From the NCBI RefSeq assembly GCF_002307495.1, contig NZ_NTMR01000015.1, positions 1-32,095 of the forward strand: a stretch of 32,095 nucleotides of DNA. Reading direction: 5' to 3'. Shown one piece after another: positions 8,135 through 15,445 of the stretch. Source of the stretch: Pseudomonas abyssi. Its GTDB lineage: Bacteria; Pseudomonadota; Gammaproteobacteria; Pseudomonadales; Pseudomonadaceae. The notes under the pieces are model-generated. The model was not told the origin of the DNA. It did not search any database and worked only from the letters and a program-made list of their open reading frames with translations. Position numbers and translations under genes: made by a program. Each line of letters opens with the position of its first letter. Position 1 is the stretch's first letter.

Positions 8135-10831
8135 TCAGACGGGGACTGCGGTCGTGGCCAGCAGTTGCTTTATTTCTGGAACGCAGGAGCCGCACTGGGT
8201 GCCGCAACCGAGTTCGCGCTTCAAGTCGTCCAGCCGCATGCCTTGCTCGATGCCAGTGCAGATGCGGCTGTGGCTGACGTTCATACAATTGCAAATGGTT
8301 TTGTCGCTGGCGGCCGCGCTGGCACCGGGTGGCGTGGCGACGGGAGCCAGCAGCCAGCGACGCAGGTCGGTGACGTCGCTGCCGTCTTGCCAGAGTGTGC
8401 GGAGCCAGTCGCGGGCCTGGGTCTCGCCGCTGAGGCGTAAGGCGACGATGCGCTGGTCGTCTAGCACAATGCGTTTGCTGTTCTGCCGCGCGCTGTCTTC
8501 CAGGCTCAATGCCTGCGGGCTGTCTAGTCCACAAGCCTGGTCCAGTTGACGCAGCAACGCGGCGTCGGGCGCCTGGGCAGCGGCGGCGCGCAGCAGAACC
8601 GCAGGGCGCTCGCGGCCAACCAGGCCAATGCTCAGGTAGTCGAATGATTCAGCCAGCTCGCGCAGGCGAGCAAAGCGTTGCTGCACATCACCTTCTACCA
8701 GTACAAACAGTTGCCAGGGCAGCTCGGCGCAGGTGACCTGTACGGCGGCCTGTTTAAGTTCCGGTTGCTTGGACAGCGGGTCGTGGTTGCTGAGGGTCAG
8801 GCGGTTGCTGCCCAGACCCTTGAGAAAACGGTTGCCCCAGTGCATCGGCAAAAAGCTTTCGCCGGGGCGCAGCTGGCTGTCGGCTTGCGCCGGCAAGATC
8901 AGGCTGCCGCGGCGGCTGCTGAGGGTCACGAGGTCGCCCTCGGTTAGCCCGCGCTGCTGCATGTCCTGCGGGTGCATGGCCAACTGGGCGCGTTCCACGT
9001 GACCGAACAGCTGGGCGGCGGTGCCGGTGCGGCTCATGCCGTGCCACTGGTCGCGCAGGCGGCCGGTGTTGAGCACCAACGGATAGGCGCTGTCGACGGG
9101 CTCGCTGAGCGGGCGATGGGCTTCGGCAACAAAGTGAGCGCGGCCATCGGCGGTGGCAAAGCGGCCATCGGTATACAGCCGTGCGGTGCCCTGGCGGCTG
9201 CTCGCCGGGAAGGGCCATTGCTGTGGGCCCAGCTCATCAATCAGCGCATGACTCAGGCCGCTGTAGTCCAGGTCGCGACCGGCGGTCAGGCCCTTGTATT
9301 CGTCAAACAGCTCGGCCGGCCGGGTAAAGGCAAATTGACTGGGTTGGCCTGGGCGCAGTTTATGCTCCAGCCTGCGGGCAAAGTCGCAGACGATATCCCA
9401 GTCGGCGCGAGCACTGCCGGGCGCCGGAATTGCGGGCCGTACATGGCTGATGCGACGCTCGGAGTTGGTCACGCTGCCTTCCTTCTCGCCCCAGCTGGCG
9501 GCGGGCAGCAGCAGGTCGGCATAGTGGCAGGTCTCGGTGGTGCTGAAGGCTTCCTGCACGATGACGAAGGGACACAGGCTTAGCGCCTGGTGGATCAGTT
9601 GCTGATCCGGCATGGATTGAGCCGGGTTGGTGCAGGCGATCCAGAGGGCTTTGATGCGGCCGTCGCGCACTGCCTCGAACAGCTCGATGGCGCTCAGCCC
9701 GGGTTGGTCTGGCAGATCGGCAACGCCCCAATAGTCAGCAACCTCGCGGCGATGCTCGGCATTGGCGGCGTCCCGGTGACCGGGCAGCAGGTTAGACAGG
9801 CTGCCGGTTTCGCGGCCACCCATGGCATTGGGCTGGCCGGTCAGCGAGAAGGGACCGGAGCCGACTTTGCCGATCTGGCCGGTGGCCAGATGCAGGTTGA
9901 TTAGCGCGTTGTTCTTGGCGCTGCCGGCGCTGGATTGGTTCAGGCCCATGCACCACAGCGAGAGAAAGCTGTCGGCGTTGCCGATCAGCTCGGCTGCCTG
10001 ACGCAGGTCTGCCTCGCTGATATCGCACAGTGTCGCGACGCGGGCCGGTGGGTAGTCCTGCACCAGTGTTTGCAGCGCCGCAAAGCCGTCGGTATGGGCC
10101 TCGATAAATCTGTGATCGACGTGGCCATTTTCCAGTAGCAGATGCAGCAGGCCATGAAACAGGGCGACGTCGCTGCCGGGGCGCAGCGGCAGGTGCAGGT
10201 CGGCGACGTCGCAGGTGTCGGTGCGACGTGGATCGATGACGATGACCTTCTGCGCCGGGTTGGCCTCGCGGGCGGCCTCCAGGCGGCGGAACAGGACCGG
10301 GTGGGCATAGGCCATGTTGCTGCCGGCAATCAGCAGGCAGTTGCTCTGTTCTATGTCTTCATACGAGCAGGGCGGTGCGTCGGCGCCCAGGCTGCGCTTG
10401 TAGCCGACTACCGCACTGGACATGCACAGGCGCGAGTTGCTGTCGATGTTGTTGGTGCCGATCAGCGCCCGGGCCAACTTGTTGAAGCTGTAGTAATCCT
10501 CGGTCAGCAACTGGCCGGAGATGTAGAAAGCCACGCTATCCGGGCCGTGCTCGGCAATGGTGCGGGCAAAAACTTCCGCTGCGTGACCCAGGGCGCTGTC
10601 CCAGTCGGTGCGGCTGCGCGCCATACTTTTACCTAGGCGAAGTTCCGGATGCAGGGCGCGTGCCGCCAGGTCGCCGGTCAGGTGCAGGGTTGAGCCTTTG
10701 CTGCACAGGCGGCCGAGATTGGCCGGGTGCGCCGGGTCGCCCTTGACGTTGTGGATGTGCTGGCCGTCGTGCTCGATCAGCACGCCACAACCGACGCCGC
10801 AGTAGCAGCAGGTAGAGGCGGTCTGCTTCAT
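8135..10831 (-). CDS. nasA: Assimilatory nitrate reductase, molybdopterin catalytic subunit
   Basis: This cytoplasmic enzyme of 898 residues reduces nitrate to nitrite. The N-terminal [4Fe-4S] ligands are C8-x2-C11-x3-C15-x27-C43, the standard NasA/NapA/FdhF pattern. The molybdopterin domain follows (GTNNIDSNSRLCMSSAVVGYK; NPAQSMPDQQ), with a dinucleotide-binding C-terminal barrel (LNTGRLRDQWHGMSRTG). A BFD-like [2Fe-2S] domain at 845-898 carries C847, C849, C880 and C883. That extra domain is known in assimilatory reductases and probably accepts electrons from the FAD protein encoded immediately upstream, whose stop overlaps this start by four bases. The homologue is called nasC in P. aeruginosa and nasA in Klebsiella. 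Confidence 0.96.
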   Translation of the reverse strand: MKQTASTCCYCGVGCGVLIEHDGQHIHNVKGDPAHPANLGRLCSKGSTLHLTGDLAARALHPELRLGKSMARSRTDWDSALGHAAEVFARTIAEHGPDSVAFYISGQLLTEDYYSFNKLARALIGTNNIDSNSRLCMSSAVVGYKRSLGADAPPCSYEDIEQSNCLLIAGSNMAYAHPVLFRRLEAAREANPAQKVIVIDPRRTDTCDVADLHLPLRPGSDVALFHGLLHLLLENGHVDHRFIEAHTDGFAALQTLVQDYPPARVATLCDISEADLRQAAELIGNADSFLSLWCMGLNQSSAGSAKNNALINLHLATGQIGKVGSGPFSLTGQPNAMGGRETGSLSNLLPGHRDAANAEHRREVADYWGVADLPDQPGLSAIELFEAVRDGRIKALWIACTNPAQSMPDQQLIHQALSLCPFVIVQEAFSTTETCHYADLLLPAASWGEKEGSVTNSERRISHVRPAIPAPGSARADWDIVCDFARRLEHKLRPGQPSQFAFTRPAELFDEYKGLTAGRDLDYSGLSHALIDELGPQQWPFPASSRQGTARLYTDGRFATADGRAHFVAEAHRPLSEPVDSAYPLVLNTGRLRDQWHGMSRTGTAAQLFGHVERAQLAMHPQDMQQRGLTEGDLVTLSSRRGSLILPAQADSQLRPGESFLPMHWGNRFLKGLGSNRLTLSNHDPLSKQPELKQAAVQVTCAELPWQLFVLVEGDVQQRFARLRELAESFDYLSIGLVGRERPAVLLRAAAAQAPDAALLRQLDQACGLDSPQALSLEDSARQNSKRIVLDDQRIVALRLSGETQARDWLRTLWQDGSDVTDLRRWLLAPVATPPGASAAASDKTICNCMNVSHSRICTGIEQGMRLDDLKRELGCGTQCGSCVPEIKQLLATTAVPV

Positions 10832-12102
10832 GACGCCAGCCTCCGCTCGAGCATCGGCAGATCGGGATCTGCGGCGGCTTCAATGGCGCTGCTGGCAAGC
10901 GCCTCGCCGAACATCAGCAGATCGCGTTGTGCCGCGAGGCGCTGACCGCTGCGTACCAGCTCGATGTACCAGCTGCTATCGCGGGTGTCCCCGTACAGGC
11001 AGGCGCCGACCAACACGTCATCGCGAATCACCAGTTTGCGGTAACTGCCGCTCTGCGGATCGCGCAGGGTGACGATGTCGCAGCTGTCGTCCCCCATAAA
11101 GTCGCCGGCCGAGAACAGGTCAATACCGGTCACCTTGAGTTTGGTCGAGGTGACCGACCCCAGATAGCGACCATAGCCGAGCATGGCGAGATGATTGGCG
11201 CATACTTTGGCCTGCTCGAATAGCGGCGCGACCAGGCCGTAAGCGATGCCGCGGTGCTGCGCACATTCGCCAATGGCGTAGATGCGCGGATCAAAGGTTT
11301 GCAGGGTATCGTTGACCAGAATACCCCTGTCGCAGGCCAGGCCGGCCTCCACCGCAATGTCGGTGGCTGGCCGGATCCCTGCGGCCATCACCACCAGATC
11401 AGCCGGGATCTGTGTGCCGTGCCTGAAAGCAACCGCGCAAACACGGCCGGTGCTGTCACTGAGCAGCTGTTCGGTGTGGTGCTGCAGGGCAAAGCGTATG
11501 CCGCGTGCTTCCAGAGCCTGCTGCAGCAACTGGCCGGCGGTTTCATCCAGTTGGCGGTCCAGCAGCCACTTGCCAACGTGCACAACGGTGACGTCCATGC
11601 CGCGCTGGCGCAGGCCATTGGCCGCCTCCAGCCCCAGCAGGCCGCCGCCGATGACCACAGCATGGCGATGGGTCAGGGCGGTTCTCATCATCTGCCGGGT
11701 ATGGCCGATGTCGCGGTACCCGATAACACCGTGCAGATCGTTGCCCGGTACTGGCAGCATGAACGGGTTGGAGCCTGTTGCCAGCAGCAGGCGGTCATAC
11801 GCGGCTTCGGTGCCGTCTTCGGCCATCACGCGACGGGTGACGCGATTGATGCGTGTGACGCGTTTGCCCAGATGCAGCGTGATGCCATGCTGGCGGTACC
11901 AGTCCAGGTCATTGAGCACGATGTCGGCAAACGCCTGTTCGCCGGCAAGTACCGGCGACAGCATGATGCGGTTGTAGTTGGGGTGCGGCTCTGCGCCAAA
12001 CACGGTGATCTCGTACAGATCAGGGGTCAGCTTCAGCAGCTCTTCGAGCGTACGAATGCCGGCCATGCCGTTGCCAATCAGTACCAGTTTCAGTTTACGC
12101 AT
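10828..12102 (-). CDS. FAD/NADH oxidoreductase, NirB N-terminal-like, probable nitrate reductase electron-transfer subunit
   Basis: This 424-residue flavoprotein resembles the N-terminal half of NADH nitrite reductase NirB. It has FAD-binding IGNGMAG (9-15), PNYNRIMLSPVLAGE (41-55), LLLATGSNPF (106-115), NADH-binding IGGGLLGLEAANGL (151-164) and the second FAD motif YAIGEC. A full NirB is about twice this length and adds BFD and siroheme domains; none of these is present. Its overlap with the nitrate reductase gene (ATGA) and their order suggest it passes electrons from NADH to the reductase, like NasC of Klebsiella or NasB of other bacteria. The gene is first in its operon, behind a sigma-54 promoter and a terminator-containing leader. 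Confidence 0.85.
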   Translation of the reverse strand: MRKLKLVLIGNGMAGIRTLEELLKLTPDLYEITVFGAEPHPNYNRIMLSPVLAGEQAFADIVLNDLDWYRQHGITLHLGKRVTRINRVTRRVMAEDGTEAAYDRLLLATGSNPFMLPVPGNDLHGVIGYRDIGHTRQMMRTALTHRHAVVIGGGLLGLEAANGLRQRGMDVTVVHVGKWLLDRQLDETAGQLLQQALEARGIRFALQHHTEQLLSDSTGRVCAVAFRHGTQIPADLVVMAAGIRPATDIAVEAGLACDRGILVNDTLQTFDPRIYAIGECAQHRGIAYGLVAPLFEQAKVCANHLAMLGYGRYLGSVTSTKLKVTGIDLFSAGDFMGDDSCDIVTLRDPQSGSYRKLVIRDDVLVGACLYGDTRDSSWYIELVRSGQRLAAQRDLLMFGEALASSAIEAAADPDLPMLERRLAS

Positions 12103-12132
12103 GGTGACGCTCTTTACCGGGCGGAAAACAAA

Positions 12133-12170
12133 AAAGGCGTCCCGGCCGCGTGAGCAGCAGGGACGCCTTT
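12133..12170 (-). terminator. Leader terminator (attenuator) of the nitrate reductase operon
   Basis: On the minus strand AAAGGCGTCCC and GGGACGCCTTT (12170-12160 with 12143-12133) form a perfect 11-bp stem with a 16-base loop, followed by a further run of T. It lies only about 30 bases before the start codon of the FAD reductase gene and downstream of the sigma-54 promoter. It therefore terminates inside the leader and is an attenuator, not an end-of-operon signal. Confidence 0.88.
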
Positions 12171-12174
12171 GTCC
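12161..12174 (-). promoter_or_regulatory. Candidate ANTAR (NasT) antiterminator hairpin, reductase leader
   Basis: The leader RNA can fold GGAC-AAAGGC-GUCC, a 4-bp stem with a hexaloop having A at position 1 and G at position 4, as in targets of ANTAR-domain antiterminators. It shares bases with the 5' arm of the terminator at 12133-12170, so the two structures exclude each other. A second, weaker upstream candidate is GGCU/AGCC at 12195-12209 with loop GACUGCA. The same hexaloop type occurs in the transporter leader (15348-15361). Confidence 0.7.
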
Positions 12175-12234
12175 GAATGTGCGATGTAAGGGCGGGCTTG
12201 CAGTCAGCCACGACCTGTTGTGTTGATCTCTTTA

Positions 12235-12251
12235 AAGCAGGTCTCGTGCCA
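12235..12251 (-). promoter_or_regulatory. Sigma-54 promoter of the nitrate reductase operon
   Basis: The minus strand reads TGGCACGAGACCTGCTT, with GG at -24 and GC at -12 separated by exactly ten bases. The left half matches the sigma-54 consensus TGGCACG perfectly; the -12 element is CTGCTT instead of TTGCT. Transcription should start near 12225, giving a leader of about 120 bases that holds the hairpins. It implies activation by NtrC or a similar enhancer-binding protein. Confidence 0.8.
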
Positions 12252-12312
12252 TATTTGTTATTGCTTGTATATCATGCGCTTACGACTGTTATCTAAATCT
12301 GACCGGACTGTT

Positions 12313-12340
12313 CTGTGCACAGGCATGCAGCGTGGCTGCA
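12313..12340. promoter_or_regulatory. Candidate enhancer dyads upstream of the reductase promoter
   Basis: CTGTGCACAG (12313-12322) is a perfect palindrome and TGCAGC-GTG-GCTGCA (12326-12340) is a second dyad. They lie about 90-115 bases upstream of the predicted start, where NtrC sites are usually found. The TGCA half-sites recall the NtrC consensus (TGCAC-N7-GTGCA), but the spacing differs, so this is a weak assignment. The second dyad could also help terminate the kinase transcript. Confidence 0.3.
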
Positions 12341-12357
12341 CCGGGTTGGGGCGCAAC

Positions 12358-14025
12358 CTACGAGGATAGCCACTGCACCAGCAGTACCAGATTCGCTGCG
12401 AGAGAGGCGGCGGCCACCCAGCGCCAGAACACCAGCGGATGGCGCTCCAGCAACGGTTGGCTGCGGTTGATCAGCGGGCGCTGGTCACCTGCTTCCATTT
12501 CCAGCAGCCATTGTTCTGCCGTTTCCAGTCGTTTGCCCGGCTCGACCGCCACCGCGCGCAACAGCAGGTCATCCAGCCAGGGGGGGATATCCGGGCGATA
12601 GCGACTGGCGGGGGCCGGCTGGTTGAATCGCGGCCGTTGAAACGCTTCGACCTCGCCGTAGGGGTAGTGTCCGGTCAGCAGGTAGTAGAGGGTCACGCCG
12701 CAGGCATAGATATCCTGCGCCGGGGTGGGCGCGGCGCCCTCCAGGGTTTCCGGTGCCATGTAGCTGGGCGTGCCGGCGGCGCTGACTCGGTTGGCGTTCG
12801 ACAGGCCCGGGCAATAGCACAGGCCAAAGTCCAAGAGGCGCAGGCGCTCATCGTCGCCCAGCAGCAAATTGTCCGGTTTGATGTCGCAGTGAATCAGGTT
12901 GCGCTGATGCAGCTTGCCGACCGCACGCAGTAACTGGGTGGCCAGGGTGCGACAGGTAGGAATGCTCAACAGCCCGTGCTGGCGCTTGCGCTCTTCAAGG
13001 CTCTGCCCCGGGTATTCTCGCATGACGTAGTACAGGTGTCGGCGCTGCGGCAGTGGATGCAGTTCAGGGACAAAGTCGCCAGCGACGCGGCGCATGAACC
13101 ACTCCTCCAGCACCAGTGCCTGCCGCGCCGCGTCATCATTTTGCAAAGCCGGTGGCAAGGTTTTCATCAGCCAGGTTTGTTGCAGCGGATCGCGCACCCG
13201 ATAGACCATCGACTGACGCGACTCGGCACGGACACCGACCAGGTCCCAGCCTTCAAACGGTTTTCCGGCTTGCAGGCGCGGCGGCAACGCGCGCTCATCC
13301 AACGGGGCTAGCGCTTCGCCCAGCGTGCTGTCGGGCAGCGCATCAACCCGGACCAGCAGGGCGCTGGCGTTGTCCTGACTGCCCCGTTGCAGGGCAAGCT
13401 TGAGCAACTGCTGGCACCCTTGCTCGAACGGGTGCTGCCGCAGGCAGCTCAACAGGTCTGCGTCCTGCAACGCTGCCCAGACACCGTCGCTGACGATCAG
13501 TAGCTGGTCATTCAGGTGCAGCGCGCCGTCGCTGTAATCGATCAATAGATGCTCGTCCAGGCCCATGGCGCGCTTGAGCACATGATCCATGCCCGGGTGC
13601 TCCCAGACGTGGTCCTGGGTCAGCCTGCGCAGCTTGCCGTCACGCAGCAGGTAGGCCCGGCAGTCACCGACATGCGCGAGGAAATACCGACGCCCGCGTA
13701 GCACCAGCGCGGTGAGCGTGGTCAATAGCGGCTGTCCGCCACCATTGGCGCGCAGCCAGCGGTTGTGGGCGGTCAGCAGTTTGTCCAGCGCCTGTGGCAC
13801 CGCCCAGGTTTCCGGTGTGGCGTAGTAGTCCAGGGCCAGTGCCTGCAGCGTGGCCTGGGCAGCCAGCGCACCATCGGCGCACTGGCTGACCCCGTCGGCC
13901 ACTGCCAGCAGATGCCCCTTGCTGGCAGCCAGCGGGGCGGCTGGTGTGACCACCCGGATGGCGTCCTGATTCTGCTGGCGAGGCCCCGTGTCGCTGGCCT
14001 CGCTGATGCTCAGTTGCAGCGCCAT
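12358..14025 (-). CDS. PP2C phosphatase - Ser/Thr kinase fusion with C-terminal membrane anchor
   Basis: This 555-residue protein carries two opposing activities. Residues 1-230 are a PP2C-type phosphatase: QQNQDA (17-22), VADGVS (42-47), HVGDCRAYLL (118-127), VSDGVW (178-183), QDNASALLV (217-225). Residues 258-510 are a Hanks-type kinase: Lys288 in WLMKTL, HCDIKPDNLLL (379-389), LLDFGL (397-402), TPSYMAPE (419-426), DIYACGV (438-444). The usual HRD Arg is Cys380, so the kinase may be non-RD and not depend on activation-loop phosphorylation; no Gly-rich loop is obvious. A hydrophobic helix (about 532-552) anchors the C-terminus. It starts four bases after the nitrate transporter gene ends, so both are co-transcribed. 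PAO1 has a kinase gene in the same place (PA1782). Its targets are unknown. Confidence 0.9.
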   Translation of the reverse strand: MALQLSISEASDTGPRQQNQDAIRVVTPAAPLAASKGHLLAVADGVSQCADGALAAQATLQALALDYYATPETWAVPQALDKLLTAHNRWLRANGGGQPLLTTLTALVLRGRRYFLAHVGDCRAYLLRDGKLRRLTQDHVWEHPGMDHVLKRAMGLDEHLLIDYSDGALHLNDQLLIVSDGVWAALQDADLLSCLRQHPFEQGCQQLLKLALQRGSQDNASALLVRVDALPDSTLGEALAPLDERALPPRLQAGKPFEGWDLVGVRAESRQSMVYRVRDPLQQTWLMKTLPPALQNDDAARQALVLEEWFMRRVAGDFVPELHPLPQRRHLYYVMREYPGQSLEERKRQHGLLSIPTCRTLATQLLRAVGKLHQRNLIHCDIKPDNLLLGDDERLRLLDFGLCYCPGLSNANRVSAAGTPSYMAPETLEGAAPTPAQDIYACGVTLYYLLTGHYPYGEVEAFQRPRFNQPAPASRYRPDIPPWLDDLLLRAVAVEPGKRLETAEQWLLEMEAGDQRPLINRSQPLLERHPLVFWRWVAAASLAANLVLLVQWLSS

Positions 14026-14028
14026 GGC

Positions 14029-15240
14029 TCAGATCCGGGCGGAGGACAGACTGGAGGCGCCCCAGGTGGTGCGCCAGCGGCGTTTGACGTTATACAGTCC
14101 AACCCAGGCCAGCAGCCCCAGCCAGGCAAACAACCACAGTCCAAGCTGGTAGTCACCGGTGTGCTGCTTGATGGTGCCCAGTCCGGCGGCAAGGATAAAA
14201 CCGCCTACGCCGCCGGCCATGCCGATCAGTCCGGTCATGACGCCAATCTCCCGAAAGAAGCGCTGGGGCACCAGTTGAAAGACCGCACCATTGCCGGTGC
14301 CCAATCCCAGCATGGCTGCGACAAAAAATGCCAGGGCGGCCCAGGAACTGGGCAGGTTGAAGCCAACCACAGCGATACAGATGGCAGCGATACCGTACAT
14401 GTAGAGCAACGCGCGGATGCCGCCAATGCGGTCGGCAAGCGCGCCGCCGAGCGGACGCATAAGGCTGCCCGCCATCACGCAGGCGGCGGTGTAGTAACCG
14501 GCGGTTACTGGGTTGAGCCCATACTGGTCACTGAAGTAGCCCGGCAGCGCGCTGGCCAGACCAATAAAACCGCCGAAGGTCACGCTGTAGAAAAACATGA
14601 ACCACCAGCTGTCCACATCCCGCAGGGCTTGGGCGTAGTCCGCCAGGGCCTTGGGGGCAGGCCGGCTCGGGGCGTTGCGCGCCAACAATATGAAGACGAT
14701 CAGCGTGATGCCGAGCGGAATCAGCGCCAGGCCGAATACGTTCTGCCAGCCAAACAGGTAGGCCAGCCCGGGCGCAAAAATGGCTGCCAGCACGGTGCCC
14801 GAATTCCCTGCGCCGGCGATCCCCATCGCCTTGCCCTGGTGCTCGGGCGGATACCACTGTGAGGCAAGCGGCAGCGCTACAGCAAAGGAGGCGCCGGCAA
14901 ATCCCAGGCCCAGGCCCAGCATCAGGGTATGTTCATAGCTGCTGACACCCAGTTGCCAGGCGGCCAGCAGGGTGACAATGACAACGGTCTGGCCAATGAT
15001 GCCAGCGGTTTTGGGGGAGAGCCGGTCCGCCATGAACCCCAGCAGCAAACGCAGCAGTGCGCCGGCGAGGATGGGTGTCGCCACCATAATGCCCCGTTCC
15101 TGTGCGCTCAGATCCAGATCGGTGGCAATCTGCACCGCGAGAGGGCCAAGCAGATACCAGACCATAAAGCTCAGATCGAAGTACAAAAAGGCTGAGAAGA
15201 GGGTTGGCGTGTGGCCGGCTTTCCAGAAACTGCTGTGCAT
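14029..15240 (-). CDS. Nitrate/nitrite transporter, MFS NarK/NNP family
   Basis: This 403-residue, 12-helix major facilitator carries the nitrate signature motifs GLGLGFAGASFAVALPLASQWYPPEHQGKAMGIAGAGNSG (about 106-145) and GLGTGNGAVFQLVPQRF in the second half. The typical NNP N-terminal start AFLYFDLSFMVWYLLGPLAVQIA is also seen. It imports nitrate for the reductase encoded downstream. A GGAAG ribosome site precedes the ATG. It heads a two-gene unit with the PP2C-kinase and has its own sigma-54 promoter and attenuator leader. The homologue is called nasA in P. aeruginosa; the symbol is left blank to avoid confusion with the reductase. Confidence 0.92.
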   Translation of the reverse strand: MHSSFWKAGHTPTLFSAFLYFDLSFMVWYLLGPLAVQIATDLDLSAQERGIMVATPILAGALLRLLLGFMADRLSPKTAGIIGQTVVIVTLLAAWQLGVSSYEHTLMLGLGLGFAGASFAVALPLASQWYPPEHQGKAMGIAGAGNSGTVLAAIFAPGLAYLFGWQNVFGLALIPLGITLIVFILLARNAPSRPAPKALADYAQALRDVDSWWFMFFYSVTFGGFIGLASALPGYFSDQYGLNPVTAGYYTAACVMAGSLMRPLGGALADRIGGIRALLYMYGIAAICIAVVGFNLPSSWAALAFFVAAMLGLGTGNGAVFQLVPQRFFREIGVMTGLIGMAGGVGGFILAAGLGTIKQHTGDYQLGLWLFAWLGLLAWVGLYNVKRRWRTTWGASSLSSARI

Positions 15241-15302
15241 GCTGTCTTCCTTTGCGGGCCCGGACGGGGCGCTGCGCCGCGTCCAGGCTCTGTTTCAGGC
15301 AT

Positions 15303-15353
15303 AAAAAAAGCGCCGCCCCCGGCAACCGACCTGAGTCGGGCTGGGGGAGACGC
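15303..15353 (-). terminator. Leader terminator (attenuator) of the transporter-kinase operon
   Basis: On the minus strand GCGTCTCCCCC (15353-15343) pairs with GGGGGCGGCGC (15320-15310), with one mismatch and one GU pair. The loop contains its own CCGAC-TCAG-GTCGG hairpin. Seven T (15309-15303) follow directly. It lies between the sigma-54 promoter and the transporter start codon, about 60 bases before it, so it must be read through for expression. Confidence 0.85.
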
Positions 15354-15361
15354 CATTGTCT
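15348..15361 (-). promoter_or_regulatory. Candidate ANTAR (NasT) antiterminator hairpin, transporter leader
   Basis: The leader RNA can fold AGAC-AAUGGC-GUCU, a 4-bp stem with a hexaloop having A1 and G4. It is nearly the same as the hairpin in the reductase leader (common core GAC-AAWGGC-GUC). It overlaps the 5' arm of the terminator at 15343-15353, so forming it blocks termination. A possible upstream partner hairpin, CGGCC/GGCCG, lies at 15368-15387. Confidence 0.7.
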
Positions 15362-15400
15362 ATGTAACGGCCCTGTGACGGCGGCCGCCTACCTGAGACC

Positions 15401-15417
15401 AAGCAGGATATATGCCA
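15401..15417 (-). promoter_or_regulatory. Sigma-54 promoter of the transporter-kinase operon
   Basis: The minus strand reads TGGCATATATCCTGCTT: GG and GC are ten bases apart, as required for sigma-54, and the -12 box CTGCTT is identical to that of the reductase promoter. Transcription should start near 15391, leaving a leader of about 150 bases. Confidence 0.75.
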
Positions 15418-15445
15418 GCCATGCGAGTGGTCAGTGCGTCGTGCG

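Noticed and set aside
8121..8534. Upstream extension of the cobA frame into the nitrate reductase gene
   Set aside because: The extension overlaps the certain [2Fe-2S] domain of NasA in another frame; the ATG at 8120 has a good ribosome site and gives the usual CobA length.
11254..12153. 299-codon plus-strand open frame opposite the FAD reductase
   Set aside because: It is antisense to a complete flavoprotein with both dinucleotide-binding motifs and lacks its own ribosome site.
13765..14862. 365-codon plus-strand open frame across the kinase-transporter junction
   Set aside because: It spans two well-supported minus-strand genes and encodes a Gly/Gln-rich sequence without domains.
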